This document shows, one piece after another, positions 18,508 to 26,710 of a stretch of DNA of 64,000 bases (position 1 is the first letter of the stretch; every line of letters begins with the position of its first letter). The stretch is from assembly GCF_000244975.1 (NCBI RefSeq), contig NZ_CM001440.1, forward strand, positions 1,415,538 through 1,479,537. The letters run 5' to 3'. A program made the position numbers and the translations under genes. The notes under the pieces were generated by a model. The model was not told the origin of the DNA. It was given only the letters and a program-made list of their open reading frames with translations, and searched no databases. The stretch is from Saccharomonospora cyanea NA-134 (GTDB taxonomy: Bacteria > Actinomycetota > Actinomycetes > Mycobacteriales > Pseudonocardiaceae).

Positions 18508-18790
18508 GGCAGGTCCTCCTGTGACCGTGGTGACCTGATAAGGACTTGAGGACGGTGGCGCAAGGCCCGTACAGGTGAAAAACGTACGAGCCTTTCCTTG
18601 GAGGAACAAGGTGTTGTCGGCGGGTGCCACCGCACGTACGTGGAAGTGCGACCTTTCGCGAATGGGCCTTCCCCTCATCGTGGGATTACCCGCGTGGCAA
18701 GCGGGTGACCAGGGGGCCTGCCCGTGAGTGCGGGCGATGTTTCACCGTGGCAGGTGAGTAGCGGAAGGGCCGGTCGGTTACCCTGCCGCC
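18508..18790. promoter_or_regulatory. divergent intergenic region of the repeat gene and ctaJ
   Basis: This 283-base stretch separates the divergent repeat gene and ctaJ. AGGAGG of the repeat gene lies at its left edge. Small palindromes are visible (TTCGCGAA at 18655-18662; a CGTAC/GTACG pair near 18575-18590), but I see no convincing -35/-10 pair. Confidence 0.4.
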
Positions 18791-19039
18791 GTGAGCATCC
18801 TCGAGACGATCCTGGTCTTCGTGGCGATACCGCTGGCCGTCTACGGCTTCTTCGCGCTGGTGACGCTACGGTCGAAGTTCGCGAGTAGGCCCCGTTACCG
18901 GCCGGGGCAGGCGTGGGACTACCCGCCCGTGTGGTGGACCGCCAACCCGGAGGGTGTGGGACAGCGACACGCCGACGACGCCGAGCACGGTGACGCCGTT
19001 CCGGCAAAGGTTCGAGGAGGTGCCAGTGGCAACTGGTGA
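18791..19039 (+). CDS. ctaJ: small membrane protein, probable aa3 oxidase subunit CtaJ
   Basis: The product is 82 residues. One transmembrane helix (residues about 4-26, ILETILVFVAIPLAVYGFFALV) is followed by a basic segment and the motif RYRPGQAWDYPPVWWTANPEG. That tail is what I recall of CtaJ, a small accessory subunit seen in the mycobacterial III2-IV2 respiratory supercomplex, encoded next to the DUF5130 gene as here. The identification is from memory of the motif and context. The GTG start gives the expected MSILET N-terminus. The end overlaps the start of the DUF5130 gene by 14 bases, so translation is probably coupled. Confidence 0.75.
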   Translation: MSILETILVFVAIPLAVYGFFALVTLRSKFASRPRYRPGQAWDYPPVWWTANPEGVGQRHADDAEHGDAVPAKVRGGASGNW

Positions 19040-19523
19040 ACTGACCCGCGAGAGCTCGTCCACCGGGCTTGAGGGGACCGAACTCCAGCCCGGTGCCGCC
19101 GTGACGGCGAGTGGGCGAGTCTCGGTCGCGCAGATGTACGAGCCCGTTACTCCATCCGGCCCCTTCGGCACTGCGCAACTCGCTCGACTCGACGAGGCGC
19201 TGACGCTGGCCAGCCGGGAGACCGGCCTCAACTTCAGCATCTACGTCGGCGAGCTCGGTGACGAGCCGCGGAAGGGTGCGGAAACGCTGCACGACACGCT
19301 CCGTGAGCGTGGTGACGAGTCCGTCCTGGTGGCCGTGTCGCCGGGTGAGCGCGTCGTCGAGGTGATCACCGGTGCTCACGCCAAGCAGCGGCTGTCCGAC
19401 CGCGGCGCCAAGCTCGCGGTGATGAGCATGGTCGCCTCGTTCAAGGAGGGCGACCTCATCGGTGGCCTCGTCAGCGGCCTGCGCATGATGGCCGACCAGG
19501 CAGGCTCCGCACCGCGTTCCTGA
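19026..19523 (+). CDS. DUF5130 (TPM-like) protein
   Basis: The product is 165 residues from GTG at 19026, which has GAGGAGG five bases upstream. Residues about 45-150 form an alpha/beta domain resembling TPM-type domains: LDEALTLASRETGLNFSIYVGEL, then GDESVLVAVSPGERVVEVITG, then a helix rich in Met and Gly (LIGGLVSGLRMM). The N-terminus is Ser/Thr-rich with no clear membrane helix. It corresponds to Rv2468c. Overlap with ctaJ suggests a link to the respiratory chain, but this is inference. Confidence 0.85.
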   Translation: MATGELTRESSSTGLEGTELQPGAAVTASGRVSVAQMYEPVTPSGPFGTAQLARLDEALTLASRETGLNFSIYVGELGDEPRKGAETLHDTLRERGDESVLVAVSPGERVVEVITGAHAKQRLSDRGAKLAVMSMVASFKEGDLIGGLVSGLRMMADQAGSAPRS

Positions 19524-19540
19524 GTCGCTCCACCGGACCG

Positions 19541-19577
19541 GAAGGCCGCCGCCCCTCAAGCGGGGACGGCGGCCTTC
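19541..19577. terminator. bidirectional terminator hairpin
   Basis: An 11-bp perfect stem (19541-19551 with 19567-19577) with further inner C/G pairing lies between the convergent DUF5130 gene and pepN. Confidence 0.8.
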
Positions 19578-19599
19578 GTCGTGTCCGGGTGGACGCGGG

Positions 19600-22164
19600 T
19601 CAGCTCTCGTCGAACCGCCGGGCGGCCAGTGCTCGCACGACACCGGCGCGGCCCTCGGTCACCAGCCGCCGCAGGGCGGCGGCGTGGGCGCCGGCGAGCC
19701 ACGCGTCGGCCTGCGCGATGCCGTCCTGCGACACCTCCCACGACGGGTACAGCCCGAGAACGGTCGGCTGAGCGCGCTCGCTCGACCGACGGCTCCACAC
19801 CTCGTCGAGCATGTCGAAGTACCGCTGCGTGTAGTCACCGAGCAGGTGCTTCTGCGAGGGGTGGGTGAACCCCGCGATGACGGCCTCGTTCACGGCGTTC
19901 GGCGACTCGTCGTCGTAGACCGCGCGCTCCCACGCCTGCGCCTTGGCCTCGGGAGTGGGTCGCAGGGCACGGGCCCGTTCGGCGTGCCTTCGGCCGGTGG
20001 CGGTGTCGTCGCGCCGCAGTTCGGCGTCGATCTCCGGGTCCGCTGCGCGTCCGTGGGCGACGAGCGCGTGCAGCAGGCGCCACCGCAGGTCGGTGTCCAC
20101 GGTGAGCCCTTCCAGCGGAGCGGACCCGTCGAGCCAGCCCGCCAGGACGTCGAGGGCGGGCCCGTCGAGCACCGAACTCGTCAGCGAGTTGACGAAGGCG
20201 AGCTGGTGGTCCGATCCGGGCTCGGCGGAGCGGGCCAGTTCGAGCAGCGCGGCGGTGAAGCCGGGCCAGCCGTGCTCGGCCGCCCACGACGGCTGTGCGT
20301 AGGAGTTCAACGCCGTCTGAGCCTGCAGCAGCAGCCGCTGCACCACACCGACCTCCGTCTCGGCGTGGACACCCCGCTGAACCAGCGTGACGAAGTCGCG
20401 GGCCCTGAGTTCGGCGTCCCGCGTCATCTCCCACGCCGCCGACCAGCACAGCGTGCGGGGGAGAGGTTCGGTGATGTCGGCGATGCGGTCCACCAGCGTC
20501 TCCAGCGAACCGGGGTCCAGCCGCATGGCGCAGTAGGTGAGGTCGTCGTCGTTGACCAGCACCAGCGCCCCCGCTTCGGCGCCGACGAGGTCGGGCACGT
20601 CGGTGGACTCACCGTCGACGTCCAGCTCCACGCGACGGGTGCGCACGAGCTTGCCCGAGCCGTCGTCGTCGTAGACGCCGACCGCGACGCGATGGGTGCG
20701 CAGTTCCCCCGCGCCGGGTTTCGCGCCGCCCTGCACGATCGCGAAGGAACGGTAGCGGCCGTCGTCACCGACCTCGAACCGCGGGCGCAGCGTGTTCAGG
20801 CCGGTGGTTTCCAGCCACTGCGCGCTCCACCACGACAGGTCACGGCCCGACGCCTCCTCCAACGCGGCGAGCAGGTCGGCCAAGGTGGCGTTGCCCCAGG
20901 CGTGCTTGTCGAAGTAGACCCGCAGCCCGGACAGGAAGTTCTCCAGCCCGACGTAGGCCACGAGCTGCTTGAGCACGCTGGCGCCCTTGGCGTAGGTGAT
21001 GCCGTCGAAGTTGACCTCCACGGCGTGCAGGTCGACGATGTCGGCGGCGATGGGGTGGGTCGACGGCAACTGGTCCTGCCGGTACGCCCACGACTTCTCG
21101 ATGTTGGCGAAGCTGGTCCACGCCCCGGTGTACTCGGTGGCCTCGGCCTGAGCCAGGACGCTGGCGAAGGTGGCGAACGACTCGTTGAGCCACAGGTCGT
21201 CCCACCACCGCATCGTCACCAGATCGCCGAACCACATGTGCGCCATCTCGTGCAGCAGTGTCTCGGCGCGCCGTTCGTAGGAGTAGCGGGTCACGCGGCT
21301 GCGGAAGACGTAGTCCTCCAGGAACGTCACCGCGCCGGCGTTCTCCATCGCGCCCGCGTTGAACTCGGGCACGAACAGCTGGTCGTACTTCGAGAACGGA
21401 TACGGCACCCCGAAGGATTCGTGGTAGAAGCCGAAGCCCTGCTTGGTCTCGGTGAACAGCCGCTCGGCGTCCATGAACTCCGCCAGCGAGGCCCGGCAGT
21501 AGATGCCCAGCGGGATCGTGGCGTGCTCGTCCGTGTAGGTGTCGCGCCACTCGGCGTACGGGCCGGCGATCAACGCGACCAGGTAGGTGGACATGCGCTC
21601 GGAGGTCTCGAACACCGTGCGCACCGCGCCCTCCGGCGTCTCCTCGCGCGAGGCCACGAGTGCGTTGGACACCACCTTCCAGTCCTTCGGCGCCGTCACG
21701 ACCAGCCGGTAGGTGGCCTTGAGATCGGGCTGGTCGAAACAGGCGAACATGCGTTTGGCATCGGCCGTCTCGAACTGCGTGTAGAGGTAGACGCCACCGT
21801 CGACGGGGTCGACGAACCGGTGCAGGCCCTCGCCGGTGTTCATGTACCGGCAGTCGGCGAGCACGACGAGCTCGTTGTCGGCGGCCAGGTCGGGCAGCGC
21901 GATGCCCTCGTCCTCCACGTAGCCCGAGACGTCGAGCGGCCGGCCGTTCAACACCGCCTCCCGCACGCCCGCGGCGACGATGTCCACCCAACTGCTCTCT
22001 CCCGGCCGGGCGGAGGCGAACCGGATGGCCGTCCTGGACTCGAACGTGCCTTCACCCGGCCCGCCGTGGCCGTCGGTGAGATCGAGCTCGATGTCGTATT
22101 CGGAAACCTCCAGCAGGTCGGCGCGCTGCTGAGCTTGTTCGCGAGTCAGGTTCGGGGCGGGCAC
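19600..22164 (-). CDS. pepN: aminopeptidase N (M1 zinc metallopeptidase)
   Basis: The product is about 854 residues, the usual actinobacterial PepN size. It removes N-terminal residues from peptides in the cytoplasm. The GAMEN substrate-recognition motif is present (near residue 270), followed by the zinc motif HEMAHMWFGDL near 305 and, 18 residues later, the third ligand in NESFATF. The N-terminal saddle starts NLTREQAQQRADLLEV; the C-terminal ERAP1-type helical domain fills the last ~350 residues. I chose GTG at 22164, since AGAGG is five bases upstream; another GTG two codons earlier abuts that ribosome site. Divergent from the DsbA-like gene, as in Rv2467/Rv2466c. Confidence 0.96.
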   Translation of the reverse strand: MPAPNLTREQAQQRADLLEVSEYDIELDLTDGHGGPGEGTFESRTAIRFASARPGESSWVDIVAAGVREAVLNGRPLDVSGYVEDEGIALPDLAADNELVVLADCRYMNTGEGLHRFVDPVDGGVYLYTQFETADAKRMFACFDQPDLKATYRLVVTAPKDWKVVSNALVASREETPEGAVRTVFETSERMSTYLVALIAGPYAEWRDTYTDEHATIPLGIYCRASLAEFMDAERLFTETKQGFGFYHESFGVPYPFSKYDQLFVPEFNAGAMENAGAVTFLEDYVFRSRVTRYSYERRAETLLHEMAHMWFGDLVTMRWWDDLWLNESFATFASVLAQAEATEYTGAWTSFANIEKSWAYRQDQLPSTHPIAADIVDLHAVEVNFDGITYAKGASVLKQLVAYVGLENFLSGLRVYFDKHAWGNATLADLLAALEEASGRDLSWWSAQWLETTGLNTLRPRFEVGDDGRYRSFAIVQGGAKPGAGELRTHRVAVGVYDDDGSGKLVRTRRVELDVDGESTDVPDLVGAEAGALVLVNDDDLTYCAMRLDPGSLETLVDRIADITEPLPRTLCWSAAWEMTRDAELRARDFVTLVQRGVHAETEVGVVQRLLLQAQTALNSYAQPSWAAEHGWPGFTAALLELARSAEPGSDHQLAFVNSLTSSVLDGPALDVLAGWLDGSAPLEGLTVDTDLRWRLLHALVAHGRAADPEIDAELRRDDTATGRRHAERARALRPTPEAKAQAWERAVYDDESPNAVNEAVIAGFTHPSQKHLLGDYTQRYFDMLDEVWSRRSSERAQPTVLGLYPSWEVSQDGIAQADAWLAGAHAAALRRLVTEGRAGVVRALAARRFDES

Positions 22165-22352
22165 TGGCACCTCTGCGCTGTTCGTCTGTCGTGGATGTCT
22201 TCTTGTCGGTCATCGCAACTACTGTGCTCAGCGCATCCAATCATGCGCCGTAGGACACAGCGACGGGAACAACGCAACCGGGCGCGCTGTTGGTCCTCGG
22301 TGAGGCTTACCCGGCCTGTTTCCAGCGCAATCAGTGACGACAAGGAGTTGTC

Positions 22353-22976
22353 ATGACGGCAGGTGCCCAGTCCGATCGCACACGGGTCGACTTCTACTTC
22401 GACCCCTTGTGCCCGTTCGCGTGGATCACCTCGCGGTGGATCCTCGAAGTCGAGAAGCAGATCGACCTGGATCTGCGGTTCCGGGTCATGAGTCTGTCGG
22501 TGCTCAACGAGGGCCGGGAACTGGACCAGTGGTACCGCGAACTCCTGGACAAGGCGTGGGCTCCCGTGCGAGTCGCCGTCGCACTCGCCGCCGAGCGCGG
22601 TGAGGAGGTGCTGCGCGACTTCTACACCGCGTTCGGCACCCGCTACCACAACGAGGGCAACAAGGACATCGATCTCGTGCTCAAGCAGGCGGTCGAGGAG
22701 GTCGGCGGATCGTCCGAGCTGCTGAAGGCGGCGGAGGGCACCGACTACGACGAGGCGTTGCGCGCGAGCCACCACGAGGGCATGGACCCGGTGGGCGAGG
22801 ACGTGGGCACCCCGACGATCCACATCGACGGCGTCGCGTTCTTCGGGCCCGTCCTCACGTCGATCCCCAAGGGCGAGGACGCCGTCCGCGTGTTCGAGGG
22901 CGCTCGCGCGCTCGCGAGCTACCCGGACTTCTTCGAACTCAAGCGCACGCGTACCGGTTCGCTGAAGTTCGACTGA
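22353..22976 (+). CDS. DsbA-like thioredoxin-fold protein of the Rv2466c (mycothiol oxidoreductase) group
   Basis: The product is 207 residues and lacks a signal peptide, so it is cytoplasmic. It shares long near-identical stretches with mycobacterial Rv2466c, a mycothiol-dependent reductase that activates nitro prodrugs: [31 protein letters not shown] and [12 protein letters not shown]. The cis-proline is in GTPTIHIDG. The active site is odd: where Rv2466c has CPWC, this protein reads CPFA (Cys20, Ala23), so the resolving cysteine is missing. That implies a monothiol mechanism, plausible with mycothiol, or loss of activity. ATG at 22353 has AAGGAG upstream (acaaggagttgtc). Confidence 0.9.
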   Translation: MTAGAQSDRTRVDFYFDPLCPFAWITSRWILEVEKQIDLDLRFRVMSLSVLNEGRELDQWYRELLDKAWAPVRVAVALAAERGEEVLRDFYTAFGTRYHNEGNKDIDLVLKQAVEEVGGSSELLKAAEGTDYDEALRASHHEGMDPVGEDVGTPTIHIDGVAFFGPVLTSIPKGEDAVRVFEGARALASYPDFFELKRTRTGSLKFD

Positions 22977-23054
22977 CACCTCGGAGCCTGTTCTCGGACC
23001 CTTCTCCGTCGTGAGCCTCGCGCAGCAGGTGGTCGAGGGTGCGGGAGCAGGCTC

Positions 23055-23795
23055 TCAGGCGGGAGGCTTCGTCAGCGCGGCCAGCGTGACGTCGGCGGGC
23101 AGGGGAGAGTGGGCGACCGCCTGTTCCTCGGTCAGTTCCCCCGCCCGCACCTTCCGGCGCAGACCGCGCAGGGCCAGCAGGCCCTCGCGGCAGGACTCGA
23201 CGAGGTCGGGGCCTGCCGGTTCGCCGTGGCCCGGCACCACTGTCGTGGCGCCGAACGCCGCCAACCGTTCCAGCGCCGCGGGCCAGGCGTCCAGCGCGGT
23301 GTCGCTTCCGAACGACTCGGCGCTGTACGTACCGCCCGGCACGTGCTCCAGGAGGTCACCTGCGAACAGCACGTCCGCGTCGGGCACGTGCACGACGACG
23401 TCACCGGGGGAGTGGGCGACGCCGGGGTGTGCGAGCACCACGGGGCGGCCACCGAGGTCGAGCTCGACCCGGTCCGTCACCGGCAGGCCGGCTCGCGCGG
23501 CCCGGTCCGCACGCACGAGCTCGGCCCAGCACGCGGGGTGAGCCCACACGTCACACGGCAGGAAAGCGGGGACGCCGTAGGCGTGGTCGAAGTGGTCGTG
23601 CGTGAGCACCACCGTCCACGGCAGCGGGGTGATGCCCCGCACGGCGGCGGCGAGTTCCGCCCCCTGCTCGGCGTCGCCGCGGGTGTCCACCACCAGGCAC
23701 CGCTGCTCACCGAGCACGAGGCCTGTGGACAGGTCCAGTTCCTCGTACCGGCGCGTGAAGACGCCGTCACCCAGTTCGATCCACCGTGCGTTCAT
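23055..23795 (-). CDS. metallo-beta-lactamase-fold hydrolase
   Basis: The product is 246 residues. It has the full metal-binding signature: THDHFDHAYG (HxHxDH), a later GVAHSPGDVV histidine, ADVLFAGDLLEH with the bridging Asp, and VVPGHGEP with the last histidine. A dinuclear zinc or iron centre is therefore expected. The substrate is unknown; such single-domain members include lactonases and glyoxalase II-like enzymes. ATG at 23795 is chosen because the frame further upstream is non-coding in character. It lies between the DsbA-like gene and rpiB, divergent from rpiB by 54 bases. Confidence 0.88.
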   Translation of the reverse strand: MNARWIELGDGVFTRRYEELDLSTGLVLGEQRCLVVDTRGDAEQGAELAAAVRGITPLPWTVVLTHDHFDHAYGVPAFLPCDVWAHPACWAELVRADRAARAGLPVTDRVELDLGGRPVVLAHPGVAHSPGDVVVHVPDADVLFAGDLLEHVPGGTYSAESFGSDTALDAWPAALERLAAFGATTVVPGHGEPAGPDLVESCREGLLALRGLRRKVRAGELTEEQAVAHSPLPADVTLAALTKPPA

Positions 23796-23849
23796 CCGCG
23801 GAGCGTAGTGCACCTCCGCGCGGGTGGGTTCGGTCGCGCGCCCGCGCGG

Positions 23850-24341
23850 ATGGCAGACTTGACAGCCGTGCGCGTGTACCTGGGAAGCGATCATGCCGGC
23901 TACGAGCTGAAGAACCACCTCGTCACCCACCTGCGCGGGCAGGGCCACGAGGTGACCGACGTCGGTCCGCACGTCTACGACGCGGCTGACGACTACCCGG
24001 CGTTCTGCATCGAGACCGCCCGCCGAGTCGTGGCCGACGAGGGCAGCCTCGGCATCGTCATCGGCGGGTCGGGCAACGGCGAGCAGATCGCCGCCAACAA
24101 GGTCCCCGGCGCCCGCGCGGGGCTCGCGTGGAGTGTCGAGACGGCGAAGCTCACCCGCGAGCACAACCACGCCCAGTTGATCGGCGTGGGCGCGCGTATG
24201 CACTCGCTCGAGGAGGCCACCGAGATCGTCGAGGCGTTCCTGGCCACTCCGGCGTCCGAGGACGCGCGGCACGTCCGTCGGGTGGGGCAGATCAGCCACT
24301 ACGAGCGCACGGGCACCGCTCCGGAGCTGCCGGAGAGCTGA
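23850..24341 (+). CDS. rpiB: ribose-5-phosphate isomerase B
   Basis: The product is 163 residues from ATG 23850; a GTG at 23868 (MRVYLGSDHAG) is an equally good start and neither has a strong ribosome site. It interconverts ribose-5-phosphate and ribulose-5-phosphate in the pentose phosphate pathway. SDHAGYELK at the N-terminus and GGSGNGEQIAANKVPG are diagnostic. In the latter loop a Glu stands where E. coli RpiB uses a catalytic Cys; this is the mycobacterial subtype. AREHN-like TREHNHAQLIGVGARMH follows. The stop overlaps the next start (TGATG), so it is coupled to the glycosylase gene as in Rv2465c-Rv2464c. Confidence 0.94.
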   Translation: MADLTAVRVYLGSDHAGYELKNHLVTHLRGQGHEVTDVGPHVYDAADDYPAFCIETARRVVADEGSLGIVIGGSGNGEQIAANKVPGARAGLAWSVETAKLTREHNHAQLIGVGARMHSLEEATEIVEAFLATPASEDARHVRRVGQISHYERTGTAPELPES

Positions 24342-25150
24342 TGCCCGAGGGCCACACGCTGCACCGGCTGGCGCGCCTGCACGAGCGCCGTTACGTCGGC
24401 GCGCCGGTGGAGGTGTCGAGCCCGCAGGGACGCTTTGCAGCCGAGGCCGCCGTACTCAGCGGACACGTGATGACGGCGGCCGAGGCGTACGGCAAACACC
24501 TGTTCCACAGCTACGGTCCACACGGGACCGTCCATATCCATCTCGGACTGTACGGCGCTTTCACCGAGAACGTCCTTCCTGTCACCGAGCCCGTGGGACA
24601 GGTGCGTATGCGGCTCGTGGGCGGTACACACTGGACCGACCTGCGGGGCCCGAACCGCTGTGAACTGCTCAGCCCACCCGAGGTGGAGGCCATCGTCGCC
24701 AGGCTCGGCCCCGACCCGCTGCGCCGGGACGCCGACCCGGAACGGGCCTGGGAACGCATCTCCCGGTCGCGCACGTCGCTGGCCGCGCTGCTGATGGACC
24801 AGTCCGTCATCGCCGGTGTCGGTAACGTCTACCGAGCCGAGGTGCTGTACCGGCAGGGCATCGCGCCCATGCTGCCCGGCAGAGCGCTGCACAGGGAGCA
24901 GTGGGAGGCGGTCTGGGCCGATCTGCGCGAACTGATGCGCGACGGCGTCCGCGTGGGACGCATCGACACGGTCGCCTGGGAACACCGTCCCGAGGTCACG
25001 GGCCGGGCGCCCCGCAACGACCGCCACGGCGGCGAGGTGTATGTCTACCGCCGTACCGGGCAGCCGTGCCTGGTGTGCGGCACGCCCGTGGCCCACACCG
25101 AGCTCGCGGGGCGGAACCTGTACTGGTGTCCCACCTGCCAGCCGTCCTGA
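24341..25150 (+). CDS. nei: Fpg/Nei-family DNA glycosylase
   Basis: The product is 269 residues. The N-terminus MPEGHTLHRLA provides the catalytic Pro2 and Glu3. The helix-two-turn-helix region is DQSVIAGVGNVYRAEVLYRQGI. A C-terminal zinc finger C-x2-C-x16-C-x2-C (CLVCG through CPTC) closes the protein. These enzymes remove oxidised bases and nick the abasic site by beta/delta elimination. The replacement of MPELPEV by MPEGHTL places it with the Nei group (Rv2464c type) rather than MutM. ATG follows GGAGAGCTG directly and overlaps the rpiB stop. Confidence 0.94.
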   Translation: MPEGHTLHRLARLHERRYVGAPVEVSSPQGRFAAEAAVLSGHVMTAAEAYGKHLFHSYGPHGTVHIHLGLYGAFTENVLPVTEPVGQVRMRLVGGTHWTDLRGPNRCELLSPPEVEAIVARLGPDPLRRDADPERAWERISRSRTSLAALLMDQSVIAGVGNVYRAEVLYRQGIAPMLPGRALHREQWEAVWADLRELMRDGVRVGRIDTVAWEHRPEVTGRAPRNDRHGGEVYVYRRTGQPCLVCGTPVAHTELAGRNLYWCPTCQPS

Positions 25151-25242
25151 GCCAGGTGCCTGAATTCGCCGCAGGGCCGGCGGAGCAGTAGCGGGTCCTG
25201 GTGGGTTCGCTCAGGGACGAGGTCGAGAACCGGGACATGAGA

Positions 25243-25282
25243 ACGGGCGGGCCGAATCCCGCTCAGGGACCGGCCCGCCCGT
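25243..25282. terminator. bidirectional terminator hairpin
   Basis: A 12-bp perfect stem (25243-25254 with 25271-25282) lies between the convergent nei gene and the DUF1542-like gene. Confidence 0.8.
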
Positions 25283-25294
25283 CTGTCGAGCGGC

Positions 25295-26098
25295 CTAGAA
25301 GCCGAAGTCTCCGCCGAAGTCGCCTCCGCCGAAGTCTCCGCCTCCGAAATCACCGCCACCGAAGTCCTCGCCGCCTCCGGCGTCGCCCGCATCGCCACCG
25401 GCGTCCCCGGCGTCACCGCCGGCGTCACCGCCCTCCAGCGCGTCCTCCTGGCCGGCGTCGTAGCCTGCTTCCCAGGCTGCGGCGCTCGGGATTCCGGCCA
25501 TCCCGGAGAACATGGTGGAGAACAGCAACATCGAGCCGAAACCCCACGCTCCCGCGACGAGGGCGGGCTTCCACCAGGGCTCGCTGTACCAGCCCTGCGG
25601 CACGGGGCGGCCGGCGACCCGGCCACCCGGGTAGTAGTGCGGGGTGCTCGCCGTCGGCTGAGGAGACGCCTCGTAGTGCTGGCCCTCCACGTCGACCGAA
25701 CGGTGCTCGGTGACCTTGCCCGCACGCTCCCGCTCGGGGTCGTCAGGAAGCGCGGGACCGGGGTCGAGGCCCATCGCCGTGCGTGCGGCACGGACGTAGT
25801 AGAGGCCCTCCAGCGCGGTCTTCTTGGCTAGGTGTGCCTGCTCGACAGTCTCGGCGCGCTCCATCTCGGATCCCGCGGCGTTGTACCGCTCGCTGGCGTC
25901 GGCCATCGCCTGCTGGGAGGCCGTGTCGGTCCCGGTGAGGTTCAGGACCTGGCCACCGAGGCGTTCGACCCAGCGTCGAGCTTCGGCCTTCGCGTCTTCG
26001 AGCTGACGTCGCTTGGCCTGGGCCTGGGAGCGGACGAGGTACGTCGCGCCTGCGACGATGATCAGCAGGAGCACGATCACCGTGATCGTGGTTCCCAT
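25295..26098 (-). CDS. DUF1542-like membrane protein with Gly/Asp/Phe-rich tail
   Basis: The product is 267 residues. Residues 3-22 form a transmembrane anchor, then a long charged helix (QAQAKRRQLEDAKAEARRW) and helical segment to about 115. A second hydrophobic stretch spans roughly 183-205 (PALVAGAWGFGSMLLFSTMF). The tail is low complexity: GGDAG repeats followed by GGGDFGG repeats ending DFGF. I recall such proteins annotated as DUF1542 in Pseudonocardiaceae; function unknown. ATG at 26098 has GGGGAG upstream. It lies 72 bases downstream of the NlpC/P60 gene on the same strand. Confidence 0.82.
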   Translation of the reverse strand: MGTTITVIVLLLIIVAGATYLVRSQAQAKRRQLEDAKAEARRWVERLGGQVLNLTGTDTASQQAMADASERYNAAGSEMERAETVEQAHLAKKTALEGLYYVRAARTAMGLDPGPALPDDPERERAGKVTEHRSVDVEGQHYEASPQPTASTPHYYPGGRVAGRPVPQGWYSEPWWKPALVAGAWGFGSMLLFSTMFSGMAGIPSAAAWEAGYDAGQEDALEGGDAGGDAGDAGGDAGDAGGGEDFGGGDFGGGDFGGGDFGGDFGF

Positions 26099-26170
26099 GG
26101 GCTACTCCCCGATTGTTGGGCTCTCTGAACCAGCAACGCGGACAGGAGCCCAGGAGTTCCCGGGGCCGGG

Positions 26171-26710
26171 TCACCAGGCGCGACCGACGGTGAACGACTG
26201 TGTCCAGATGTTCTGGAGGCGGACGACGTCGCCGGGTTCGGGGGCGGCCCACATCCTGCCGTTCCCCGCGAAGATGCCGACGTGGTAGACGTGGCCGCCT
26301 GAGTGGAAGAACAGCAGGTCACCGGGGCGCATCTGCTTCTTCGACAGTTCGGGGAGCGCCGCTCGCTGCTGTTGCGAGGTGCGGGGTAGTTCGATGCCCA
26401 GCCGTGCGTGGACGTACTGGGTGAGCCCGGAGCAGTCGAACCGGTCGGGTCCCACGGCTCCGTAGACGTACGGGTCACCGGCCTGCCGGGCGGCTATGTC
26501 GACGATTCGCTCCCCGGTCGGGGTGGCGGGTCTGCCGATGTTGTCGCCCGGCCTGGGTTTGTCCTTGACCGTTGTCGAGGGAGGTTTTTCGCCATCGCCG
26601 CCATTCGCGTTCTGGTTCATCATGGCCGAACTGACGCTCGGGCCGGAGAGCAGCGCTATCGCACTGACGGCCACCATGGCGACCGACCTCTCGAATGCTC
26701 TGAGTCTCAA
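26171..26710 (-). CDS. secreted NlpC/P60 (C40) cell-wall hydrolase
   Basis: The product is 179 residues. A signal peptide (SVAMVAVSAIALLSGPSVSS) and a flexible linker precede the C40 domain at about 66-179. The catalytic cysteine is Cys93 in RFDCSGLT and the histidine is His143 in HVYHVGIFAGN. C40 enzymes cleave peptidoglycan stem peptides. The third catalytic position, commonly His, Glu or Gln before AP, reads Ala155 here (RMWAAPEPG). The TTG start at 26710 has GGAGGAAA six bases upstream. Two CRP-like boxes lie 220-260 bases upstream. Confidence 0.92.
   Translation of the reverse strand: MRLRAFERSVAMVAVSAIALLSGPSVSSAMMNQNANGGDGEKPPSTTVKDKPRPGDNIGRPATPTGERIVDIAARQAGDPYVYGAVGPDRFDCSGLTQYVHARLGIELPRTSQQQRAALPELSKKQMRPGDLLFFHSGGHVYHVGIFAGNGRMWAAPEPGDVVRLQNIWTQSFTVGRAW

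Noticed and set aside
18245-18538. Plus-strand open frame over the repeat array (VTRVP-type repeats)
   Set aside because: It varies Arg/Leu where the minus strand is synonymous, has no ribosome site, and is a mirror of the minus-strand repeat gene.
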